Shown here: positions 1 through 8,836 of the stretch, piece after piece
How the letters are laid out: each line of letters starts with the position of its first letter
Numbering within the stretch: position 1 is the stretch's first letter
Assembly: GCF_014266025.1 (NCBI RefSeq)
Contig: NZ_JACMYC010000008.1
Coordinates: 124,001-188,000, forward strand
Source: Nocardioides deserti
GTDB lineage: Bacteria; Actinomycetota; Actinomycetes; Propionibacteriales; Nocardioidaceae
Reading direction: 5' to 3'
DNA length: 64,000 bases
Position numbers and translations under genes: made by a program
Notes under the pieces: generated by a model
Told to the model about the DNA's origin: nothing
Databases searched by the model: none
The model's input: the letters and a program-made list of their open reading frames with translations, nothing else

Positions 1-1
1 C

Positions 2-925
2 GCCCTCAACGTGCTCTTCCAGCAGGCGCTGCGGGTCGGCAAGCGCTCGCGCGCCGAGACCGGCATCGACCGGGCGGCCCCGTCGCTGGTGACCGCCGCG
101 CTCGAGCGCGTCGGCGGCGACCCGACCGCGCCGGACGACGAGCTCGACCCGACCGCCGACCTGCGCAGCTCGGTCCGCGGCAAGCGGGTCGTGGTCGTCG
201 GTGCCGGTGCGATGGCCGGCCTGGCCACCGCGACCGTGGCTCGCCTTGGCGCCGAGGACATCGTGGTCGTCAACCGCTCCGCCGAGCGCGCCGAGCGGCT
301 GGCCGGCGAGCACGGGGCGCGCCCCGCGCTGTTGGCCGACCTGGAGACCGAGCTCGCCGCCGCCGACCTGGTGGTCACCTGCGCCGGCGCGACCGGCGTC
401 CTGGTGACCGCCGACATGGTGGCCTCGCGGCCGGTGCAGAAGCCGATCTCCTTCGTCGACCTCGCGCTGCCCCACGACGTCGATCCCGCCGTCGCCGACC
501 TGCCGGGCGTCACGCTCGTCGACCTCGCCTCGCTGGCCGAGGCGCTGCACGCGTCCGAGGCCGGCCGCGAGGTGCTGGAGGTCCGCCGGATCGTCACCGA
601 GGAGGTCGGCGCGTTCCTCGCCGCACGCCGCAGCGCCAGCGTCACCCCGACGGTGGTCGCGCTGCGCTCGATGGCGACCTCCGTGGTCGACGCCGAGATG
701 ACCCGCCTCGACCACCGGCTGCCCGACCTCGACCCCGCCATCCGCACCGAGGTGCTCCACGCGGTGCGGCGCGTCGCGGACAAGCTGCTCCACGAGCCGA
801 CCGTGCGGGTCAAGGAGCTCGCGAACGAGACCGGCGCGGTGTCGTACGCCGCCGCCCTCGCCGAGCTCTTCGCCCTCGACCCCGAGGCGGTCACCGCCGT
901 CACCCGGCCGGAGGGACTGTCGTGA
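2..925 (+). CDS. hemA: Glutamyl-tRNA reductase, C-terminal part (5' end outside window)
   Basis: Catalyses NADPH-dependent reduction of glutamyl-tRNA to glutamate-1-semialdehyde, the first committed step of C5-pathway heme synthesis in the cytosol. The open frame runs in from the left edge, so the catalytic N-terminal domain with its active-site Cys is not visible. What remains is the nucleotide-binding domain, with the Rossmann stretch VVVVGAGAMAG about 60 codons in and a following VVNRS, and then the helical dimerisation domain near the end (VRRVADKLLHEP). The stop overlaps the GTG of hemC by four bases (GTGA), so the two are translationally coupled. In Streptomyces this gene follows rex in a rex-hemACD operon; whether rex precedes it here lies outside the window. 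Confidence 0.95.
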   Translation, partial: ALNVLFQQALRVGKRSRAETGIDRAAPSLVTAALERVGGDPTAPDDELDPTADLRSSVRGKRVVVVGAGAMAGLATATVARLGAEDIVVVNRSAERAERLAGEHGARPALLADLETELAAADLVVTCAGATGVLVTADMVASRPVQKPISFVDLALPHDVDPAVADLPGVTLVDLASLAEALHASEAGREVLEVRRIVTEEVGAFLAARRSASVTPTVVALRSMATSVVDAEMTRLDHRLPDLDPAIRTEVLHAVRRVADKLLHEPTVRVKELANETGAVSYAAALAELFALDPEAVTAVTRPEGLS

Positions 926-1914
926 GTGCCGCGTCGTCCCGTCCCATCCGCGTCGGCACCCGCGCCTCGCTGCTCGCGACCACGCAGAGCGGCCACGTCG
1001 CCGACATGATCCGCGAGCGGCTCGGCCGCGAGGTCGAGCTGGTCGAGGTCCGCACCGACGGCGACCGCACCCAGGCCTCCGGCATCCCGCTGGCGGAGTA
1101 CGGCGGGGTCGGCGTCTTCGTCGCCGCGCTGCGCGACGCGCTGGTCGCCGGCGAGGTCGACGTCGCGGTGCACTCGCTCAAGGACATCCCGACCTACCCC
1201 GCGCCCGGCATCACGCTGGCCGCCGTGCCGGTCCGCGAGGACCCCCGCGACGTCGTCGTCGCCCGCGACGGGCTGACCCTCGGCGAGCTGCCGGTCGGCT
1301 CCCGGGTCGGCACGGGCTCGCCGCGCCGCGTTGCGCAGCTGGCCGCGCTCGGCCTCGGTTTGGACCTGGTCGGGGTGCGTGGCAACGTCGACACCCGCAT
1401 CGCCAAGGTCCGGTCGGGCGAGTACGACGCCGTCATCCTCGCCCGCGCGGGCCTGGCCCGGATCGGACGGCTCGAGGAGGCGAGCGAGGTGCTCGACCCG
1501 CTGCAGGTGCTGCCCGCCCCCGGGCAGGGCGCCCTCGCCGTCGAGTGCCGCAGCGACGACCCGCTGCTGGCCGAGCTCGTCGCGCTGGAGGACCCCGCCA
1601 CCCGCGCGGCCGTCGACGCCGAGCGGGCCGTGCTCGCCACCCTCGAGGGCGGGTGCACCGCCCCCATCGGCGCGCTCGCCGAGGTCGTCGAGGGCGAGGA
1701 CGGCGAAGAGCTGTGGGTGAGGGCCGTGGCGCTCTCGCCCGACGGGGCGCTGTCGGTGCGGATGTCCGCCTCCGGCAGCGCCGCCGACGCGGTCGGCGTC
1801 GGCACCCGGCTGGGCGGCGAGATGCTCGCCGACGGCGCCGGGGACCTCGAGCAGGACACGCAGGACCAGCAGGACCAGCCACACTTCGAGCCAGAACAGG
1901 TGCGCAACGCATGA
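922..1914 (+). CDS. hemC: Hydroxymethylbilane synthase (porphobilinogen deaminase)
   Basis: Joins four porphobilinogen molecules into hydroxymethylbilane. The 330-residue protein starts VGTRASLLATTQS after a short lead, has the substrate-binding segment DVAVHSLKDIPT, and carries the cofactor Cys in LEGGCTAPIGA, to which the dipyrromethane primer is attached. The length is slightly above the usual 300-315 because of an acidic, Gln-rich tail of about 25 residues that looks unstructured. The start is a GTG overlapping the hemA stop, and the end overlaps the next ATG (ATGA), so it is embedded in the hem operon. Confidence 0.97.
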   Translation: MSAASSRPIRVGTRASLLATTQSGHVADMIRERLGREVELVEVRTDGDRTQASGIPLAEYGGVGVFVAALRDALVAGEVDVAVHSLKDIPTYPAPGITLAAVPVREDPRDVVVARDGLTLGELPVGSRVGTGSPRRVAQLAALGLGLDLVGVRGNVDTRIAKVRSGEYDAVILARAGLARIGRLEEASEVLDPLQVLPAPGQGALAVECRSDDPLLAELVALEDPATRAAVDAERAVLATLEGGCTAPIGALAEVVEGEDGEELWVRAVALSPDGALSVRMSASGSAADAVGVGTRLGGEMLADGAGDLEQDTQDQQDQPHFEPEQVRNA

Positions 1915-3563
1915 CGACCCGAGGCAAGACCACCACCGCCACCACTACGCCCGGCTGGGTGTCGTTCGTCGGGAGCGGGCCGGGTGACCCGGACCTGCTG
2001 ACCGTGCGCGCCGCGGAGCTGCTCCGCACGGCCGACGTCGTTGTGACCGAGGCGCCCGAGCACGTCACGCTCGTCCGGACCGTCCTCGGCCTGGCCGAAC
2101 CGGTCGAGGGCGAGGAGCCGACCGGCCCCGAGATCGTCGACGGTGGCTTCGGCGAGGACGGGCAGCCGCTGACCCACGCCGCCCGCGCGAAGGTCGTCGT
2201 CAAGCAGGCCAAGCGCGGCCTGCGCGTCGCGCGCCTGATGACCGGCGACCCGTTCCTCTACGCCTCCGGGCCCGAGGAGGCGCAGGCCTGCGCCAAGGCG
2301 TGCATCGGCTTCGAGATCGTCCCGGGCGTCTCCTCGGTGAGCGCGGTCCCGGCGTACGCCGGCATCCCGCTCACCACGAAGGACCACCGCGAGGTCGCCG
2401 TCGTGACGTGCGGCGAGAAGGTCGACTGGTCGCAGTACGCCGACGACCGCACGCTCGTGCTGCTCTCCGCCGTCGGCCAGATCGGCGAGATCTCGAAGGC
2501 GCTCGTCGCCGCCGGCCGCAGCCCGCAGACGCCGGTCGCGATGACCCGCGTCGGCACCACCACCGGCCAGTCGACTGTCTGCTCGACGCTGGCCGACATC
2601 GCCGCCGACGCCCGCGCCGCCCGGATGGCCCCGCCCGCGATCATCGTCGTCGGCGAGGTCGTCGACCTGCGCGAGACGCTGTCGTGGTTCGAGACCAAGC
2701 CGCTCTTCGGCTGGCGCGTGCTCGTGCCGCGCACCAAGGACCAGGCCGGCGTGCTGTCGGCCCGGGCCCGCGGCTACGGCGCGGTGCCCGAGGAGGTCCC
2801 GACGATCTCGGTCGAGCCGCCGCGCAACCCGCTGCAGATGGACAAGGCGGTCCGCGGCCTCGTCGAGGGCCGCTACGAGTGGATCGCCTTCACCTCGGTC
2901 AACGCGGTCAAGGCGGTGCGTGAGAAGTTCGAGGAGTACGGCCTCGACGCCCGCGCCTTCTCCGGCCTCAAGATCGCCGCGGTCGGCGACAAGACCGCCC
3001 AGGCCATCGCCGCCTGGGGCCTGCGCGCCGACCTGGTGCCGACCGGTGAGCAGTCCGCCGCCGGGCTGCTCGAGGTGTGGCCGGAGTACGACGAGGTGCT
3101 CGACCCGATCAACCGCGTCTTCCTGCCCCGCGCCGACATCGCCACGGAGAACCTCGTCGCCGGCCTGATCGACCTCGGCTGGGAGTGCGACGACGTCACG
3201 GCGTACCGCACCGTCCGCGCCACCCCGCCCCCGGCGCCGGTGCGCGACGCGATCAAGACCGGCAAGTTCGACGCGGTCGTCTTCACCTCCTCCTCGACCG
3301 TGCGCAACCTCGTCGGCATCGCCGGCAAGCCGCACCCCTCGACGATCATCGCGGTCATCGGCCCGCAGACCGCCAAGACCGCGGAGGAGCACGGCCTGCG
3401 GGTCGACGTGATGGCGCCCAAGCCGGACGTCGAGGTGCTCGTCGACGCGCTCGCCGACTTCGGTGCGTCCCGCCGCGCGGCGATGCTGGAGGCCGGCCAG
3501 CCGGTCACCCGCCCGTCCGAGCGCAAGCCCTCCGCACGGCGTACCAAGGCCTCCTCGCGGTGA
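1911..3563 (+). CDS. hemD: SUMT-like / uroporphyrinogen-III synthase fusion
   Basis: A 550-residue two-domain protein typical of actinobacteria. Residues about 15-260 form a tetrapyrrole-methylase (SUMT/CobA-type) fold, with [12 protein letters not shown] at the start and PAYAGIPLT further on. Residues about 270-530 are the HemD domain that cyclises hydroxymethylbilane to uroporphyrinogen III ([34 protein letters not shown]). In the methylase half the usual RLKGGDPFxFGRGGEE loop reads [16 protein letters not shown], so methyltransferase activity is doubtful and the domain may be structural. I chose the ATG that overlaps the hemC stop. The open frame continues upstream, but that part is antiparallel reading of hemC. 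The Ser/Arg-rich tail overlaps hemB by GTGA. Confidence 0.93.
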   Translation: MTTRGKTTTATTTPGWVSFVGSGPGDPDLLTVRAAELLRTADVVVTEAPEHVTLVRTVLGLAEPVEGEEPTGPEIVDGGFGEDGQPLTHAARAKVVVKQAKRGLRVARLMTGDPFLYASGPEEAQACAKACIGFEIVPGVSSVSAVPAYAGIPLTTKDHREVAVVTCGEKVDWSQYADDRTLVLLSAVGQIGEISKALVAAGRSPQTPVAMTRVGTTTGQSTVCSTLADIAADARAARMAPPAIIVVGEVVDLRETLSWFETKPLFGWRVLVPRTKDQAGVLSARARGYGAVPEEVPTISVEPPRNPLQMDKAVRGLVEGRYEWIAFTSVNAVKAVREKFEEYGLDARAFSGLKIAAVGDKTAQAIAAWGLRADLVPTGEQSAAGLLEVWPEYDEVLDPINRVFLPRADIATENLVAGLIDLGWECDDVTAYRTVRATPPPAPVRDAIKTGKFDAVVFTSSSTVRNLVGIAGKPHPSTIIAVIGPQTAKTAEEHGLRVDVMAPKPDVEVLVDALADFGASRRAAMLEAGQPVTRPSERKPSARRTKASSR

Positions 3564-4570
3564 CCGAGGCCGCCGCCGAGGGCCTGGCCAAGGGGCTTCG
3601 TCCCGTCGTCCGCCCGCGGCGCCTGCGCACCACGCCGGCGCTGCGGCGGATGGTCGCGGAGACCTCGCTCGAGGCGCGGCAGCTCGTGCTGCCGCTCTTC
3701 GTGCGCGAGGGGATCGACGCCCCGGTGCCGATCTCCTCGATGCCCGGCGTCGTGCAGCACTCCCGCTCCTCGCTGCTGGGCGCGGTCGCCGAGGCGGCCG
3801 AGCTCGGTCTCGGCGGCGTCATGCTCTTCGGCATCCCGGAGGCCAAGGACGCCACCGGCTCCGGCGCGGTCGACCCCGCCGGCGTGCTGAACCTCGCGAT
3901 CACCGACGTGGTCGCCGAGGTCGGCGACGCGCTCACGTTGATGAGCGACCTGTGCCTCGACGAGTTCACCGACCACGGGCACTGCGGCCTGCTCACCCCC
4001 GACGGGCGCGTGGACAACGACCGGACGCTCGAGCAGTACGCCGAGATGGCGCTCGCCCAGGCCGACGCCGGTGTCGACATGGTCGGTCCCAGCGGGATGA
4101 TGGACGGCCAGGTCGCCGTCGTCCGCGCCGCCCTCGACGCTGCCGAGCACACCGACGTCTCCGTGCTGGCCTACTCCGCCAAGTACGCCTCCGCCTTCTT
4201 CGGCCCGTTCCGCGAGGCCGTCGACTCCTCGCTCGTCGGGGACCGCCGGACGTACCAGCAGGACCCCGCCAACGCCGTCGAGGGCGTCCGCGAGGCGCTG
4301 CTCGACGTCGAGCAGGGCGCCGACCTGGTCATGGTCAAGCCCGCGCTGGCCTACCTCGACGTCCTGCGCCGCGTCCGCGACGCCGTCGACGTCCCCGTCG
4401 CGGCGTACAACGTCTCCGGTGAGTACGCCATGCTCGAGGCCGCCGCTGCCAACGGCTGGATCGACCGCGAGCCGGCCATCCTCGAGTCGCTGACGTCGAT
4501 CCGCCGGGCCGGCGCCGACGTCGTCCTCACCTACTGGGCCGCCGAGGCCGCCCGCCTGCTGCGCGCCTGA
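3560..4570 (+). CDS. hemB: Delta-aminolevulinic acid dehydratase (porphobilinogen synthase)
   Basis: Condenses two 5-aminolevulinate molecules to porphobilinogen. The 336-residue length is normal for the family. Both active-site lysines are visible, in [14 protein letters not shown] and in [10 protein letters not shown], the latter forming the Schiff base. The metal-site segment reads [14 protein letters not shown]. It keeps the first and last Cys of the zinc enzymes but has Asp at the middle position, a mixed pattern I believe is common in actinobacteria. The GTG start overlaps the hemD stop. This is the last gene of the hem operon in the window; no clear hairpin terminator follows, only a repeat region. 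Confidence 0.96.
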   Translation: MTEAAAEGLAKGLRPVVRPRRLRTTPALRRMVAETSLEARQLVLPLFVREGIDAPVPISSMPGVVQHSRSSLLGAVAEAAELGLGGVMLFGIPEAKDATGSGAVDPAGVLNLAITDVVAEVGDALTLMSDLCLDEFTDHGHCGLLTPDGRVDNDRTLEQYAEMALAQADAGVDMVGPSGMMDGQVAVVRAALDAAEHTDVSVLAYSAKYASAFFGPFREAVDSSLVGDRRTYQQDPANAVEGVREALLDVEQGADLVMVKPALAYLDVLRRVRDAVDVPVAAYNVSGEYAMLEAAAANGWIDREPAILESLTSIRRAGADVVLTYWAAEAARLLRA

Positions 4571-4591
4571 CCCTGACCCTCGCCCTGCGCC

Positions 4592-4688
4592 GGGCGCAAG
4601 AACCGCGCAATTGCGCGGGAATGTCGGGGTTCGCAGCCGCTCGACGGGGCGCAAGAATCGCGCAATTGCGCGGAAATGTCGGGGTTCG
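4592..4688. repeat. Two tandem 42-bp repeats with palindromic core
   Basis: Two direct copies lie at 4592-4633 and 4647-4688, differing at only two positions, 55 bp apart start to start. Each holds an inverted repeat centred on CAATTG; in the first copy the palindrome is CCGCGCAATTGCGCGG and in the second it loses its outermost pair. A fragment GCGCAATTGA follows near 4711. The rest of the 273-bp gap after hemB (4571-4843) shows no gene that I can support. It looks like a dispersed intergenic element or a tandem protein-binding site; I do not recognise it by name. Confidence 0.8.
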
Positions 4689-4843
4689 GGTGCGGTGGGG
4701 TGCTGAAGCGGCGCAATTGAACGATCGTTGACCGCTCCTCGCGCTGGGCCGAGGTCCGCGGCCGCAGGGTCGCCGCCCCAGGCCGGGCTCGCCCGCAAGG
4801 AGTCCCACCACCGAGGCCAGCGTCACCTGGCCCGGCGAAGATC

Positions 4844-5059
4844 GTGCCCGCCGGAGTGCCGCACCTGTGGGCCGCCTGGCGCCAGGGCAAGGTCACCGAG
4901 CGCGGCGCCACCCACGCCGCCCGCGAGACCGCCTGCCTGGAGGTCGAGAACCGCCTCGAGGTCGACCGCTTCCTCGCCGCCGACCCCGACACCCTCGTCA
5001 CCATCCACGAGGTCGACGCGCCACCCCTCCACCTTGACTACGACGTCCTCGCCACCTGA
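4844..5059 (+). pseudogene. Probable DUF222 (13E12-type HNH protein) fragment
   Basis: A 71-codon frame from a GTG. The stretch LWAAWRQGKVTERGATH, then ARETACLEVENRLEVD and RFLAADPDTL resembles the middle of DUF222 proteins, where a phrase like RETACL followed by a charged helix is common. No HNH motif and no N-terminal half are present in any frame nearby, so I read it as a relic of a second copy of the family whose better-preserved member lies at 30.9-32.2 kb. The family match is from memory of the motif only. An alternative is a short unrelated hypothetical gene. Confidence 0.45.
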
Positions 5060-5110
5060 GCCGTGAGGCGGGACGCGGCCCTGGCGTCGGGCCGGGTGGC
5101 GCTGACTGCT

Positions 5111-5620
5111 CTATCCGCCGTTCGCGAACATCTCGTCGAGCCGCTGCTTGGTGGCGTCCACGAGCTCGGCGGTCGCGACTGCTGGAAGTCCAGAGGTCCG
5201 CGCGTGTTGCAGCAGGTCATCGAGCACGGCATCCAACGAGGACGCGATGACCGGTGGACGCAGCAGCCAGAGGCGACCAGCCGGGCGAGGAGGCAGGCCG
5301 CACTCAGCCAGGACGTGGTTGTGGTCCTGCTCGACCTCGAAGTAGTCGGCGGCTGCCCACGGCGATGCCGCTTCGTCCCTGCCGTTGAACTCGACGGTCT
5401 GACGGATGCGGCGGTCTCGGACCCAGGCTCGCGCCGAGCAGGGCCAGATGACGGGTAGGAAGCACCACAGCGGCGCGTCGGGCGCAGGTTCGAAACCAGC
5501 CAGGCCCGCTTCCTGGACTTCCGGCAGGGCCAGCGGGTCGTCGGACAACACTCCGCCGATGGCCACCCTCGGCGCGGGGTAGGGCTCGTCGTCGCCTGAG
5601 GTCCAGTCGGGAGCACCCAC
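5111..5620 (-). CDS. Hypothetical protein
   Basis: A 169-residue protein from a GTG start, not recognised. It is acidic and rich in Trp and Pro (LWCFLPVIWPCSARAW, then ASPWAAADYFEVEQDHNH). It has no signal peptide or membrane segment and ends in a charged helix (ATKQRLDEMFANGG). The amino-acid composition looks like a folded protein, whereas the opposite-strand frames over the same bases are Arg/Ala-rich shadows. It stands alone between a relic and a frameshifted gene, so it may belong to an accessory patch between the hem operon and hemL. Confidence 0.6.
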   Translation of the reverse strand: MGAPDWTSGDDEPYPAPRVAIGGVLSDDPLALPEVQEAGLAGFEPAPDAPLWCFLPVIWPCSARAWVRDRRIRQTVEFNGRDEAASPWAAADYFEVEQDHNHVLAECGLPPRPAGRLWLLRPPVIASSLDAVLDDLLQHARTSGLPAVATAELVDATKQRLDEMFANGG

Positions 5621-5717
5621 AGCCGAATCGTGCCAGGAAGCGCCCGAACGCGTGGGCGCGTGAGAGGCCGCGGCGCCGGAGAGCCTTGGGCTCGCCCGGC
5701 GGGGCTACGGTGCGGAC

Positions 5718-5962
5718 GTGAGCAGCGCGGGACCGGACACGCGACCGCTCGGTGCCCTGGCGCTCGGCTTCGGGGTGCTGGCCGTCGCGTTGTCGTGGAC
5801 GTACTTCTTCAGCCCGTACGCCTACCTCGCCGCAGCCGTCGCGCTGCTGCTCGGGCTGGTCGCGCGAGGTGGCGGGCGCGGCCGCACCATGGGGCAGCCG
5901 CGGTCGTGCTGGCCGCCGTCGCCGTCGTCGTGGCCAGCGCGGCGCTGTACGTCTTCGGCTGA
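5718..5962 (+). pseudogene. Small membrane protein gene broken by a frameshift
   Basis: The first frame, from GTG at 5718, gives MSSAGPDTRPLGALALGFG, then a hydrophobic helix, FFSPYAY and a second helix ending LLLGLVARG. It then runs into a low-quality reading. The frame shifted by one base picks up at once with GAAAVVLAAVAVVVASAA and LYVFG, followed by TGA at 5960. Joined, the two make an 81-residue protein with three helices, like the small DUF4190-type membrane proteins common in Nocardioides. One extra G in the GGGG run at 5891-5894 would restore the frame. It is either a recent loss of function or a sequencing error. Confidence 0.7.
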
Positions 5963-5998
5963 CCGGGACCTGCGCCGCCAGGCAGCAGACGGACGAGA

Positions 5999-6023
5999 GC
6001 CCCACCCGGCGTACGGATGGGGC
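5999..6023. terminator. Possible bidirectional hairpin
   Basis: GCCCCA (5999-6004) pairs with TGGGGC (6018-6023), with two more G-C pairs inside after one mismatch. It sits between two convergent genes, the frameshifted membrane-protein gene and the lytic transglycosylase. There is no T-run, as usual in such GC-rich genomes. Confidence 0.4.
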
Positions 6024-6047
6024 CCTCGGGATCGGGACGGTGACGGG

Positions 6048-7274
6048 CTACGGGTTCGTGTAGCCCTTGACGCACTGGTCGAAGGGATCGTCCTTCTTGA
6101 AGATGTTGTCGAGATAGCCGTCGAGCGTGCACTGCACGACCGCCTGCGCGTAGCTCAGGATCCCGTCGACCGGGTCGATGCCGGTGGAGGGCAGCGGCGG
6201 GAGCGACGGGGTCGGGAGACCGGGGATGCCGAGGCCGCCCTTCGGGCCGTCCTTCTTGCCGTCGTCCTTGGTCCCGCCGTCGTCCTCCCCGGTGGCCGGG
6301 CCCTCGGTCGGCTGCGGCGCGGGAGTGGGTTGCGGCGCGGTGGTCGGGCCGTCCTGCGGCGCGATCACCGTCTGGCCGCCGCCGTCGTCGGAGCGCGGAC
6401 CCTCGCCGGGGCCCCGGCCGGCGTCGGCCGGGGTGGGGGAGGGGGCGATGACGCCGGCCGCCACGGTGCCGTTCGGGATCGACATGAAGTCGCCTTCGAG
6501 GTAGGCGTCCATGATGCCCAGCACGAGCGAGACGTAGCTGTTGGAGTGGTTGTAGCGGTAGACCGCGGCCCGCTGGCCGCTGGTGGTGGAGAGGTCGTCG
6601 CTGCCGGAGCAGAGGTAGACCGCGGTGGCCAGCGCCGCGTCGTCGATGTCCTGCGGGTTGCGCTGCGAGTCGCCGTCGGCGTCGACGCCGACGACCGACC
6701 AGGTCGAGGGGATGAACTGCATCGGGCCGACCGCGCGGTCCCAGACGCCGTCGTTGTCGAACTGCCCGGCGTCGGTGTCGCGGATGGCCTGGGTGTTGTT
6801 CTTGCCGTTCAGCGCGATGCCGTAGATGCCGGGGCGGGCCACGCCCTCGTCGTCGAGCGCGTTGCCGCCGTACCGACCGTGGTCGGACTCGACGCGGCCG
6901 ATCGCCGCGACCAGCTGCCAGGTGAGGTTGCAGGTCTTGTCGGCGGAGTTGATGACCGTCTCGGCCCGCTGGTACGCCGCGAGGGCGGCCGACGGGATCG
7001 CGTTGGTCGACGCGGTGCGCACCACCTCGGTGGTGTCGCCCTCGACGCCGGGTGCGACGGATCCGGTGGACCCCGACGACACGCTGGCCGGCGCCTGGAT
7101 GGCCTCGGTCGGCACCGAGGTGCCGTCCGGCAGCGACTCGGCCACCGGGGTCTCCGCGGACACCGTGACGGGGGCTCCCACGCCCGCCAGGCTCGCGGTC
7201 CACGCGGTCGAGAGGACGGCGAGGGGCACGAGGGCCGTCGCTCGCTGCCAGCGACCGAAACGCTTGACGGACAT
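6048..7274 (-). CDS. Secreted lytic transglycosylase (MltB/SLT-like)
   Basis: A 408-residue exported murein-cleaving enzyme. An N-terminal signal peptide (VKRFGRWQRATALVPLAVLS and onward) ends near residue 40. A linker follows, then the catalytic lysozyme-like domain at about 95-270, with the likely acid Glu129 in AAIGRVESDHGRYGG and the conserved GPMQFIPSTW. Residues about 285-370 are a Pro/Gly/Asp-rich low-complexity linker, and the C-terminus holds a short conserved piece with two Cys (VVQCTLDGYL, FDQCVKGY). The ATG at 7274 is preceded by GGGAG at a good distance. The frame remains open upstream to 7340, but the signal peptide fits only the ATG. It would act in the cell wall, probably in growth or division. 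Confidence 0.85.
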   Translation of the reverse strand: MSVKRFGRWQRATALVPLAVLSTAWTASLAGVGAPVTVSAETPVAESLPDGTSVPTEAIQAPASVSSGSTGSVAPGVEGDTTEVVRTASTNAIPSAALAAYQRAETVINSADKTCNLTWQLVAAIGRVESDHGRYGGNALDDEGVARPGIYGIALNGKNNTQAIRDTDAGQFDNDGVWDRAVGPMQFIPSTWSVVGVDADGDSQRNPQDIDDAALATAVYLCSGSDDLSTTSGQRAAVYRYNHSNSYVSLVLGIMDAYLEGDFMSIPNGTVAAGVIAPSPTPADAGRGPGEGPRSDDGGGQTVIAPQDGPTTAPQPTPAPQPTEGPATGEDDGGTKDDGKKDGPKGGLGIPGLPTPSLPPLPSTGIDPVDGILSYAQAVVQCTLDGYLDNIFKKDDPFDQCVKGYTNP

Positions 7275-7326
7275 AAAGGATTCACTCCCGGTAGTAGCCG
7301 ACCCGACCGCGCTCCCTACGGCCGGG

Positions 7327-7364
7327 TGTGACGTCCACAACGAAGCGTGTCACAGCGGGGTTAC
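7327..7364 (-). promoter_or_regulatory. MtrA-like direct repeat and overlapping inverted repeat upstream of the transglycosylase
   Basis: Read on the minus strand, GTAACCCCGCTGTGAC (7364-7349) is a GTNAC-N6-GTNAC direct repeat with 11-bp spacing. This is the arrangement I recall for MtrA, a response regulator of cell-wall hydrolase genes in actinobacteria. The second half also forms an inverted repeat TGTGAC (7327-7332) / GTCACA (7349-7354) with 16 bases between. It lies about 55-90 bp upstream of the transglycosylase ATG, in the 242-bp gap shared with hemL. The regulator assignment is an inference. Confidence 0.4.
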
Positions 7365-7516
7365 GCACGTGTCCGCTTCGTGGGACATCGAGCCGCCTCC
7401 CACGCGGCCCGCCGGCAGGTTGCCCAACACCGCGTCGCGTGAAACCGGTCACCCGCGCCCGCTCGGCGTGGCGCACCCGACGTGCCCCGTTTCGCTGCCT
7501 CGGCGACAATGGCGGG

Positions 7517-8836
7517 GTGCCTCTCGACACCGCTGCCTCCGCCGAGCTCTTCGCCCGTGCCCGCGCGGTGACCCCGGGCGGCGTGAACTCCCCGGTGCGC
7601 GCGTTCAACGCCGTCGGCGGCACCCCGCGGTTCATCCGATCGGCGGCCGGCGCCTGGCTCACCGACCACGACGGCAACGAGTACGTCGACCTCATCTGCT
7701 CCTGGGGCCCGATGCTGCTGGGCCATGCCCACCCCGAGGTGATGGCCGCGGTCCAGACCGCCGTCGCGCGCGGCACGTCGTACGGCGCGCCGACCGAGCC
7801 CGAGGTCGAGCTGGCCGAGGAGATCGTGGCCCGCACACCGGTCGAGCGGGTCCGCTTCGTCTCCTCCGGCACCGAGGCGACGATGTCCGCGATCCGGCTG
7901 GCCCGCGGCTTCACCGGCCGCGACGTGGTCGTGAAGTTCGCCGGCTGCTACCACGGCCACGTCGACCCGTTGCTGGCCTCGGCCGGCTCCGGGCTGGCGA
8001 CGTTCGCGGTCCCGGGCACCCCCGGCGTACCCGCCTCGTCGACCGAGCTCACGCTCGTGCTGCCCTACAACGACCGGACCGCGGTGGAGCAGGTGTTCGC
8101 CGAGCACGGCGACCGGATCGCCTGCCTCATCACCGAGGCCGCGCCGGGCAACATGGGCGTCGTCCCGCCCGAGGCGGGCTTCAACGCGTTCCTCGCCGAG
8201 ACCTGCACGAAGCACGGCGCGCTCTTCGTCAGCGACGAGGTGATGACCGGGTTCCGCGCCTCGCGCCAGGGCCAGTGGGGCCTCGACGGCGCCGTCGAGG
8301 GCTGGCGCCCGGACCTGGTCACCTTCGGCAAGGTGATGGGCGGCGGCTTCCCGGCCGCGGCCTTCGGCGGCCGCGCCGACGTGATGGGCCACTTGGCGCC
8401 CGAGGGGCCGGTCTACCAGGCCGGCACTCTCTCGGGGAACCCGGTCGCGACCACCGCCGGCCTCACCACCCTGCGGCTGGCGACCGAGGAGGTCTACGAC
8501 CACGTCGGCCGCGCCGCGGACGTCGTGAAGACCGCGGCCGCCGAGGCGCTGACCGCCGCCGGGGTGTCGCACACCGTGCAGTCGACCGGCACGATGTTCT
8601 CCGTGTTCCTGACCGAGGGCCCGGTCCGCGACTTCGACGACGCCTCCCGCACCTCCGCGGCGGGGTACGCCGCGTTCTTCCACGCGATGCTGGAGCGCCA
8701 CGTCTACCTGCCGCCCTCGGCGTACGAGGCGTGGTTCCTGTCCTCCGCGCACGACGACCGCGCCGTCCAGACCGTGGTGGACGCACTGCCGCACGCCGCG
8801 CGCGCCGCCGCGGCCGCGATGGGAGGCGAGGCCTGA
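7517..8836 (+). CDS. hemL: Glutamate-1-semialdehyde 2,1-aminomutase
   Basis: PLP enzyme converting glutamate-1-semialdehyde to 5-aminolevulinate, the step after HemA. The 439-residue protein starts at the GTG giving [15 protein letters not shown], followed by [12 protein letters not shown]. The PLP lysine is in [14 protein letters not shown], and the cofactor-binding Asp is in [12 protein letters not shown]. Upstream in-frame codons up to 7328 are Arg-rich and overlap the regulatory region of the divergent transglycosylase, so I excluded them. It is separated from the other hem genes by 3 kb and instead leads into the cytochrome c assembly genes; its stop overlaps the next ATG by one base. 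Confidence 0.96.
   Translation: MPLDTAASAELFARARAVTPGGVNSPVRAFNAVGGTPRFIRSAAGAWLTDHDGNEYVDLICSWGPMLLGHAHPEVMAAVQTAVARGTSYGAPTEPEVELAEEIVARTPVERVRFVSSGTEATMSAIRLARGFTGRDVVVKFAGCYHGHVDPLLASAGSGLATFAVPGTPGVPASSTELTLVLPYNDRTAVEQVFAEHGDRIACLITEAAPGNMGVVPPEAGFNAFLAETCTKHGALFVSDEVMTGFRASRQGQWGLDGAVEGWRPDLVTFGKVMGGGFPAAAFGGRADVMGHLAPEGPVYQAGTLSGNPVATTAGLTTLRLATEEVYDHVGRAADVVKTAAAEALTAAGVSHTVQSTGTMFSVFLTEGPVRDFDDASRTSAAGYAAFFHAMLERHVYLPPSAYEAWFLSSAHDDRAVQTVVDALPHAARAAAAAMGGEA

Noticed and set aside
1194-3392. 732-codon open frame on the minus strand across hemC and hemD
   Set aside because: Its Arg/Ala/Asp-rich composition is the mirror of GC-rich coding sequence, and both plus-strand genes have clear family motifs.
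2873-4798. 641-codon minus-strand frame across hemB
   Set aside because: It only reads antisense to hemD and hemB and shows no domain; its end picks up the 42-bp repeat as repeated PTFPRNCA phrases.
5063-5458. 131-codon plus-strand frame opposite the hypothetical gene
   Set aside because: The minus-strand frame has a far more protein-like composition and spans the whole interval.
7275-7516. Possible c-di-AMP (ydaO) riboswitch before the lytic transglycosylase
   Set aside because: Such riboswitches precede many actinobacterial wall hydrolase genes, but I could not find the conserved core pairings here.
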